DNA from: Phoronis australis | Lineage: Eukaryota; Phoronida; Phoronidae | Assembly: GCA_002633005.1 (NCBI GenBank) | Contig: NMRA01001356.1 | Span: 1-24,769 of the forward strand | Direction of reading: 5' to 3' | Length of the DNA stretch: 24,769 bases | Part shown: positions 17,949 to 24,769 of the stretch, piece after piece | How positions within the stretch are numbered: position 1 is the first letter of the stretch | Layout of the letters: every line of letters begins with the position of its first letter | Position numbers and translations under genes: made by a program | The notes under the pieces: generated by a model | What the model was told of the DNA's origin: nothing | The model's input: the letters and a program-made list of their open reading frames with translations, nothing else | Database searches by the model: none

Positions 17949-20075
17949 CACTTAAAATAAAATACAGTGCATCATATTATAGAATAGGAAATAATAATTA
18001 GCTTCCTGGATCCTTAGGAAACGTAAAGAAATGACACGTCTTTGGTTTTCCTGGATGAATTAGTGCAGTTTATCGCTCTGCAAATTGCGCCCTTCCCCAT
18101 TCTTCTCGCGCTTGTTACTTGACTATTGCTTAATCACCACATGGCGAACTCACAAGTGAACTCTCCTGTTACACTACCCTGCTTGTTTTCTGCTGGTCTT
18201 GACAATAAGAATACGTTAATTGCTGTTACCTGTATGTCTCTTGGTTTACCTTGGCGAGCCTCCTCTAATGTTTTAAAGTCCCTATTTCAAAGGCTAATAC
18301 CAAAAAAAATCAGTAGCATCTTCGCAAATGGACCAGGCAGGGGTGATAAATACTACGGGACAGATTCTCTTTATATTTTATCTGTGTGATTATACTGGCC
18401 CCACTGGCTCCAGAACACCTTTATTTTTTAAACTTCTCGTTTTGGTTTCCATGGATTCTATTTTCCGGCAATGGCGGCAGTTTAGTTTTAGTTATTTTTC
18501 AACAGTAACGTTAGGTTGTGGAAGTAACGTCGAAATATTTAACCTGTATTACTGGTCAAGTGTGACCGCTGACTAGGTTATTCATGCGAATTTGAAAGAT
18601 TTCGATATTTTTGTCTAGTTTTAGACCTGCATAAGATGACTACTTTTAGTGATTTTTGAAATCGTCAAAATTGGCTAAATTTGTCTCCTGATATTTCAGC
18701 TGGCACAGGTAGAGGTGTTTAGTAAAGCCGGTCGAAAGCTTCTACGGTATAGTTACTATTTTTAAATAAAAGTTATATTTAGGATTACTTTATAATAAAA
18801 ATGCAATAACTACTATGTCACGTGATGAACACCTTTTGCTACAAAGAGATATAGTGTAGGATGAACATTCATTTACTTGACATATATAATTAGATTGTGA
18901 TATAACCACAGTATCGGCATACGAGTCTAATACTGCATGAAAAGTGTTTATATAATTCTTTAATGGCTGTTGTATAGTTACTTAATGGCATCGACTCTTT
19001 ACCGAAACATGCGGGTTCCTAAGGGTTTGTCAAAAAGGAAATGGATCACATTTTGTCTTTAACCAATTGTTTGATGTTTATTTTTGCCACTTTGTTTTGG
19101 TTATGTTAGCAGAATTGTGTTATTAATAAGTCTATTCAATTTTGAGGTGAGCCATTTCAGACAAGAACGGTAATCTGGTTTTTAATTTCCATCAGAAATT
19201 CCGTACCTTTATACTTTCCGATCTAATATTTGAATATAGAATGCGTACATGTACATTATAGGAATCCTGCAAATTTTTGTTGTGGATTGTTCTGTATTCA
19301 TGGGTAGCATTTCAAAGACGTTTTTATGTACAAGTGTTATAATTTGAGCAAGCTCGTCCACATGCATAATCTTCAGTATAAATACTTTGCTAGCTACATG
19401 TACTATATATGAGGTGTTTCTTGAGATGACGCAGATATTTCTTGAGCAGATGCTGCTTAATTTCTACAGAAATATCACAAACACGGGAGAATCGATGGAA
19501 TGAATTTGAATCGCATAAATGTTTGAGACACATATCCGACAGCGGACTTGCCAACTGGTTCAATTACTTTATTGACATTATACTACAAATCTTGCAATCA
19601 TTTCTATAACCATTAGTATGGTGATCCATTGTGTTTGGTTATGAGTTCTTATATCAATGTAGGGACTCAGTTTTACCACTAAATTTTCTCCGAGTTTATT
19701 TTTCCGCGTATGCTAACAGGGTGATTACTTTATTGATGTATCATTTTTCGCGCGGTGAGTGTCAAGAATTATATCTTGATGGATATATTTATGTTAGTAT
19801 AGCGACCACTGACGGCCACTGTGACTGTCAATCACTTGACTCCTCCCAGTGACCACATGTTCCTGTAACCGCATGTCCATGTATCCATAGACACATGACG
19901 TGCTATCTTAATAAACCAGTGGTGTCATGTTCAATGTATCCAACCTCGTCCTTCGTTTTCCTAAGAACACAAATTCAAACAAGGGACATTCGCATCTACT
20001 TGTCTTTGAGATGAGTTCCGGGCACAGTCACGCTTGGACTCACGCCAGCTGTCACAGTTGATTCACGCTTCACTT
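17949..20075. other. No gene seen; faint third copy of the inverted arm at 18127
   Basis: About 2.1 kb of AT-rich sequence. At 18127-18175, TTGCTTAATCACCACATGGCG...GTGAACTCTCCT resembles both ends of the 11341-11448 arm with the middle deleted; the evidence is weak. TACATGTA sites lie at 19246-19253 and 19395-19402. Open frames at 18126-18576 and 19631-19852 look random. Confidence 0.4.
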
Positions 20076-20128
20076 TCCAGTCTGCCTCAGGTTACGGCCA
20101 CGCCTAGACAGACCGGAGGTAGACTGGA
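20076..20128 (+). repeat. Small inverted repeat (12 of 13 bp)
   Basis: TCCAGTCTGCCTC (20076-20088) pairs with GAGGTAGACTGGA (20116-20128) around a GC-rich loop. Surrounding CACGC motifs make this patch GC-rich relative to its flanks. It could be a promoter-proximal or structural element; no stronger claim is possible. Confidence 0.5.
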
Positions 20129-20202
20129 GGAAGTCTGATACTTCAGTGGCTGCACTGTATGCCAAACTTAACATTTTATGACCACTTACTAACGACATCT
20201 CA

Positions 20203-20259
20203 ATGGCATTTTGGAAAACTTTCTTGAGCTCATCGTTTCAAAATAATTGTGAGACCGAG
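20203..20259 (+). CDS. Weak candidate first coding exon
   Basis: An ATG opens 19 codons (MAFWKTFLSSSFQNNCETE) that end exactly at GAG|GTAAGT, a consensus donor, in phase 0. The GC-rich patch at 20040-20130 lies just upstream. The strongest nearby acceptor (CTGTTTTTTATTTCCACTAATTTAG, ending about 20592) would add only three codons before a stop in this phase. Start context is only moderate. Low confidence. Confidence 0.2.
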
Positions 20260-20839
20260 GTAAGTTTTGCCAATAATAAGCGCAGGATGAAATGAAAGAA
20301 CAATTTCCAATTTTTAGCACATATGCTATAGGTTTATAGGTAAACATCTGTGTTTTCTAGAAATAATTCTTTGAACTTGGTCAAGCATCACGTTTTTGGT
20401 TACTGCACTTTACTGCATTCACTAAAACCATCGTAAAGCAACAAATAAGAGCAAAGAGCAAAGAAGTCGTGGAAAATTGTACTTGCAAAAAATACAGTTA
20501 CATGTAATAACCAACTGCTTTATCAGACTAATTATCCAGTATAGCATCAAATGAAGTGAAATCCATCTGTCTGTTTTTTATTTCCACTAATTTAGTGTTT
20601 CTCATAAGAAACGAAAAATGACAGCTTTTTGACTTTTTAAAACGGAATCTTCTTTGAATGAAAAGTCTGCACCATAACAACCTATACGATGGTGGAATGC
20701 AACATGCAAATTAGGAACACAGTCGGCGAAACTGATTCCGTAAACATTTTAAGGATGCGCAGATTCTACCTAAAAGGCAGTCTCAGCTCCGATTAGGGCC
20801 GTGTCAAAACCAAATTAGTGCACGGAATGTTGGCTGCAA

Positions 20840-21268
20840 TTGCACTATTACGTATTAGCCCATGGCGGTACGGTCACAATAAAGCCAGCGAGCGGCAACG
20901 TGTTGGTCCAACCATTCAGAACGATGTTTAGTAAAATAAATAACATTAGGGATGAGAGAAATTGGGTGAAGTATGACACCACAGGATATGGTGGTTTTAG
21001 AGATACAAGGGTAGTCTTTCGTTGTCAGGAAGGAGCTATTTTGACTACATTCTCTAATGTGGGTTCTGCTTCAAACCGATTTTTTGGAGAAGATGATCTC
21101 AAAATCACTACTTTCAGACCGCACATTATTGCATTTTTCGCTTTAAGCCATTCATTATTTGTTCGCCGTTTGTACGTATTAAAATGCCGCAGTACAATAG
21201 AACAAATTAACGGCATTAGTTTACTTCATTATTTTGTAATATTTTCGGACACAAAAAGTTCCCATTGA
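20840..21268 (+). CDS. Hypothetical open frame, 142 codons
   Basis: One of the longest uninterrupted frames outside the pseudogene. Its first 90 residues are mixed and protein-like (for example HGGTVTIKPASGNVLVQPF, then WVKYDTTGYGGFRDTRVVF); the tail after about residue 95 is less so. The given start is TTG, so an upstream exon would be needed; the first ATG is at about residue 29. No family, motif or clear splice sites recognised. An overlapping frame (GMLAAIALLRISPWRYG...) is also open at the beginning, which lowers confidence. Confidence 0.25.
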   Translation: MHYYVLAHGGTVTIKPASGNVLVQPFRTMFSKINNIRDERNWVKYDTTGYGGFRDTRVVFRCQEGAILTTFSNVGSASNRFFGEDDLKITTFRPHIIAFFALSHSLFVRRLYVLKCRSTIEQINGISLLHYFVIFSDTKSSH

Positions 21269-21436
21269 GATATGAAATTATACTAGATTAGTTAACCCTA
21301 CTATTGAATATCAAACTAAAGCGACAACTCGAATGCGTTAGTTGAATGATGGCCGATCTAAAATGCAGGTTTGCGAAATGATGTCAAGACCTGTATCTTG
21401 TTCGTTTTTCTATTATCAAAAATTCCCACCAGAGAT

Positions 21437-21688
21437 ATGTATTTACAACTACTTGTCTTCAAGATAATTTATATGGCACTGCTAGTTGCATCAAATACGA
21501 TTTATTTTGCAATCGGTGCTTCAAAACCAGTACTTTTAATTGTACCCATTGCAGCGTATTTTTCTATATTAATTTTATTGTACTCAATCCGTTCTACGCT
21601 TTCTGGAGCATCTCTCACGCTCATCAAGTCAGCTGTTATTTACATAGCTGATGCCATGCTCACGCAACAAAATCACAGTGTCGGATAA
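21437..21688 (+). CDS. Hypothetical 83-aa membrane protein (doubtful)
   Basis: From the ATG at 21437 the frame is strongly hydrophobic, with about three possible membrane segments (around IIYMALLVASNTIYFAIGA, VLLIVPIAAYFSILILLY and a weaker one after). It ends at TAA 13 bases before AATAAA (21701-21706), a possible poly(A) signal. It is in the same frame as the 20840 ORF, separated by stops. AT-rich DNA easily yields hydrophobic frames, and no family is recognised. Confidence 0.25.
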   Translation: MYLQLLVFKIIYMALLVASNTIYFAIGASKPVLLIVPIAAYFSILILLYSIRSTLSGASLTLIKSAVIYIADAMLTQQNHSVG

Positions 21689-21706
21689 AGATGTAAACTA
21701 AATAAA

Positions 21707-23890
21707 TATCTGTATTTTTTGTTTCACATTAACCCATTGCTTCTTTAGAAACGTCGTCACGGGTACTCTTGAGACGGTCGTTGCCACCATAACGTTCAAC
21801 ATTCAGATGCGTAGTCCGAGCTTCAAGTTGGGTTTACACTGTAAATGTATGTGGTTCGTGCATCTGTACATGCTGTGGGTAACAAAGCATCACGTGACAG
21901 TGACGAAGATGAGTGTTTCGTTTCCTATGGTGAAACAAACTCGTTCTCGGAACGTTCGAAATTGGGTAGACTCCAATAACTGTCTCACGGCTAGAAAAAT
22001 ATGACCAAAGGCACCTGTTTTTGTATAACTAACCGGAAATATGTCTCTTTATCTCGCTAAAAGTTGCTTGTCTAGCGAGGTACTAGAGAGGTCCAAGAGT
22101 TACTGAACTGTAAATTTTTCTGTCATCTGGATAAACAGGATGAGGACATGAACAATACAGTGCATTTATTTTTAAGGATCTGTCTCATAGAGTGAAGTGA
22201 GACACAATTGGGAGACAAAGCATACAGTACATGGCATTGGATAATTCGAAAGAACAACATTAACCTAAAATAAATTACTGCGAATATTTTCTTCTCGGTG
22301 ACTTGCAAGTCGCTCCTGAGTGGTGAGGTTTCTCACCTGCATAACCCACTGTGGATTTGGATGTCGTCGAGAGCTATGCCACACGAACAGGGCACAAATT
22401 TATGGACGATGAACGCTACCAAAATGCACGTGCATAACACAAGGCGATGTCACAGATTAAAACATTTGTTAAAATACACGCGTTTTAATATGAGCTTGTT
22501 ATAAGCATTTGTTCATGAGCTTTGCAAGTATTTTCAGATGGTTTACACCGTATAATCACGCGTACATGTACCATCTTACTCTTTCGTCGAAAAGTCCAGG
22601 AATACAACGATACCTTCCATTTTCGTGGCGTTTCTGGTGTGCAGAAGATGTTTGAGATTGTAACACAAACACCTGTTTCCATTTTTTAGTATATTTCATA
22701 TACTATATTATTATTGTTATTATTAGTTAGTTCAAATTTTCAATTCATTCCCGTCACTTGAAATGCTGCTAAGGTTAATTTAACCTCAAAAAGCTCCCAG
22801 TCTGACATTCTTTCTGCTTTGAGAAGACAAATCGAAAGATGTCAATCATTTTCGTATACCGTAGCGATAGACTGATGGTGCGACTTCGCAAAAACAATTC
22901 TGATTGATGTGTTTCAATTTTTTCATGCATTTTTCCAAGACATTCCGTCGAGCAAACATCGCCCCACTTAAATGTTGTGCCAGTTATAAGATCGTATTGC
23001 AGTTTAAGCCAGCTTTCAAAACATCACCAAGTATAGTGACAACAGACAGTTCTGCAGGAGCGTTTGCTAGTCAACAAGAATTCTGAAGACCTAGAATCTG
23101 GTTAAGTCGGGTTCGAATCTAGCCATTGTAGCATAACGGAAGCCAGAAGCGAATTATATCTATCTTCAATGTCATCCAAGGTTCGAAATCTGACGACACT
23201 TCATGTACTTTGCAAGTCCCAGTGTATACACCTGTACATGTAGTTTTGTGATTAGTGGGGACGTCTGAAGGAAATGCCTTCATGAATTCTTCCAAGACAG
23301 CAAACGTAATTAACTTTTTATAGCACTCATATACTTACTTTTCAATTTACAATCAACTTATTAATCCTGACTGTAGATTGTAAAATGATTTTGTCTAAGC
23401 GCTTATCAGGTTACAAGCAAATGTTGCGTTGCATTACAGCGTTCTGACGTTCAGTAACATTTCCAGACGTGAGGGGTGCTGAACGTGCGATAACATCTGG
23501 CTCTTTTGTTAACTTCCCAGCTCAGACTTTTGTCCCGTATGATAACAAGCAGGTCAATTATCTCCCTGGCGTCAAATGGAACGTATGGTGGTTGCACACT
23601 ATTACCGAACGCGAATAAACACAGTCACACCCAGTGCCTCCGTTTGGACAGAATAGATTGTCTTAACTGCTGTTGTAGTTGGACGATTTTAGTGATTCAA
23701 AAACGGAAAATGATCAGCATTTGACGAAGAAATTAGAAATTTTATTGGTTTAAGCTAAAATATGTTATAACTTAACGTTTTTTTAATAACAAAGCCCAGT
23801 CAGGCTAGATACGATCTGATCGGAGATTAGAGCAATTACCGAACAAAAGAGCACAGTCCCTCCAACCATAAATGCCCGAATGGAGTTAAT
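21707..23890. other. No gene seen
   Basis: About 2.2 kb of unassigned sequence. Notable bits are a 12-bp palindrome GACTTGCAAGTC near 22300, a TTATTATTG simple-sequence run near 22706-22727, and TACATGTA sites at 22563-22570 and 23235-23242. GGTTCGAATCT near 23113 resembles a tRNA B box, but no cloverleaf can be built around it. All short open frames here look random. Confidence 0.4.
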
Positions 23891-24300
23891 CAGTCGTGTA
23901 AGTAATTGGCTACTTGGGTAAACTTCCCAACGTATTGTTGGGCTATAAAATCGAACAAGTTGGGAGCAACGGCCGGGAAGTCGCCGTCATGGGAACGCAC
24001 ACGCGGTAACTTTTTTTTTTAGTTGGCTGCCATTTTAGTAGTTTCTCACATGGTGTTAATATGCTTCTGGAAATATTAAAAATAATTCAGCATATCCAAA
24101 ACATATAATTTGACAACGATTTCATGAAAATCGGTTGGGCAGAGGCAGATTTATGAGTAAAAGCATTACCTGCAAGCACCAAACAACGGCCATTTTGAAA
24201 AATGACCGCCATTTTGGATTTTTAGGTGGCTAGTCGTGCAGATCTGTTGAGTATACGCTTCCAGTCGGTGGAACCAATATTGGTGCATTTTCTACCTACT
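23891..24300 (+). repeat. Dispersed repeat, copy 2
   Basis: Full-length partner of 4269-4698, same strand, with high similarity from CAGTCGTGTAAGTAATTGGCTAC to TTGGTGCATTTTCTAC. It has a longer GCC-rich part (an extra GGCCATTTTGAAAAATGA segment, also seen in the minus copy at 1379-1650). It lacks about 19 bases near its 3' end. Its left flank shows no coding similarity to the pseudogene beside copy 1, so the repeat itself starts at CAG(C/T)CGTG. Confidence 0.85.
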
Positions 24301-24387
24301 TAACCGTTGCCTTGAAAAGCCTTGTTGCATAATACTAGTCTCGTTTATTTTTTAACTTGTAGGTGGATGACACAAAATAAGGTTACT

Positions 24388-24621
24388 TTATGGCGTTTTG
24401 ATTGATTTTTGGGGGTTGTGCATATATGGTATACAATGATTTAATTGTTCAAAGAACACTTTTTCATAGTCGGCGGCTTTTTCAAAACTGTCTGTAGATT
24501 TCATAACTTGTGTAACTGAATCTTCTGTTCCCTTTAGAAAATGTACCGTTCTTACTATTTTTAGATGTGACAAAATTGTTACCCTCGACAACACCGTAAC
24601 TGTGAGGTACTCGAAAGACAT
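24388..24621 (-). CDS. Hypothetical 77-aa open frame (doubtful)
   Basis: A minus-strand ATG at 24621 with A at -3 opens MSFEYLTVTVLSRVTILSHL, then a charged segment (STDSFEKAADYEKVFFEQLN), to a stop at 24388. Composition is reasonable for a small soluble protein, but there is no recognised family. An upstream A-run and overlapping open frames weaken it. Confidence 0.2.
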   Translation of the reverse strand: MSFEYLTVTVLSRVTILSHLKIVRTVHFLKGTEDSVTQVMKSTDSFEKAADYEKVFFEQLNHCIPYMHNPQKSIKTP

Positions 24622-24694
24622 TGTTTTTTTTTTGGATGATCCTATACAAATGTTTACACGGAACAAATCTGTGGTTCATGTGAGCATTCAGGCA

Positions 24695-24729
24695 TACAGT
24701 GCTGATCGAATCCAACGTCCTATCGAACG
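24695..24729 (-). repeat. 35-bp terminal copy of the 75-bp repeat (inverted)
   Basis: Reverse complement of 299-333 and 1030-1064 with one mismatch (G for A). Similarity stops at CGAACG; the next 40 bases differ from the other copies. It places the same repeat at both window ends in opposite orientation. Confidence 0.8.
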
Positions 24730-24742
24730 CGGCTAGGCCGCG
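24728..24742 (+). repeat. GC-rich 6-bp hairpin
   Basis: CGCGGC-TAG-GCCGCG is a perfect short stem-loop directly beside the 35-bp repeat. Another palindrome, AACCGCGGTT, forms the last ten bases of the window (24760-24769). Confidence 0.6.
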
Positions 24743-24769
24743 TCCGGATACGGGTTCCAAACCGCGGTT

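Noticed and set aside
23100-23125. tRNA-like B box GGTTCGAATCT
   Set aside because: No pairing T stem, no A box at the right distance, no cloverleaf.
1-24769. CRISPR arrays, rRNA, bacterial operons, retroviral or LTR structures
   Set aside because: Looked for regular short repeats with spacers, rRNA core motifs, paired long direct repeats and polymerase motifs; none seen.

Overview
The window reads as nuclear DNA of a marine invertebrate, most likely a coral-like cnidarian or a lancelet; I cannot separate the two from sequence alone. It is AT-rich, has no operon-like gene packing and no bacterial ribosome-site pattern. It carries metazoan signals: GT..AG intron borders, a MAM-domain exon, a THAP-domain remnant, hAT-like ends, and a strong excess of the palindrome TACATGTA. 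One N (989) marks an assembly join. No complete gene of known function was found. Most long open frames appear to be chance or shadows.

Layout. 1-1064: two identical 75-bp direct copies of a repeat; its last 35 bp recur inverted at 24695-24729, so both window ends sit in the same repeat family. 1379-1650: diverged minus-strand copy of a dispersed repeat whose better copies lie at 4269-4698 and 23891-24300. About 2205-4268: heavily decayed copy of a large-protein family that I remember as very numerous in cnidarian gene predictions. It has six in-frame stops and at least two frameshifts, and its recognisable coding ends exactly where the 4269 repeat begins. 6305-6385: C-terminal piece of a MAM domain behind a splice acceptor. 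7146-9074: hAT-like element with 17-bp terminal repeats, 5-bp duplicated target ATTGT and subterminal TTGTCC/GGACAA hairpins; inside are a CpG-rich promoter-like stretch and a 69-codon ORF with one membrane segment. 9678-9950: THAP-domain exon remnant with one frameshift.

11341-17530: nested mobile DNA. An inverted pair of about 108 bp (11341-11448 and 17422-17530) encloses a 3.17-kb element (11859-15032) with about 145-bp terminal inverted repeats and TA at each side. That element carries a broken minus-strand gene with a CXC-type cysteine cluster. A 327-bp hAT-like MITE (17016-17342) sits just inside the right arm. 17531-24769 is mostly unassigned AT-rich DNA with a few weak candidate exons and the second full copy of the dispersed repeat.

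The recognisable sequences do not form a pathway. They form a graveyard of cut-and-paste elements and transposon-associated genes (THAP, CXC, the large multicopy family) with one fragment of an extracellular-protein gene. The most interesting leads are the uncharacterised large family, the TA-flanked element with a CXC-domain protein, and the possible gene capture inside the 5-bp-TSD hAT-like element.
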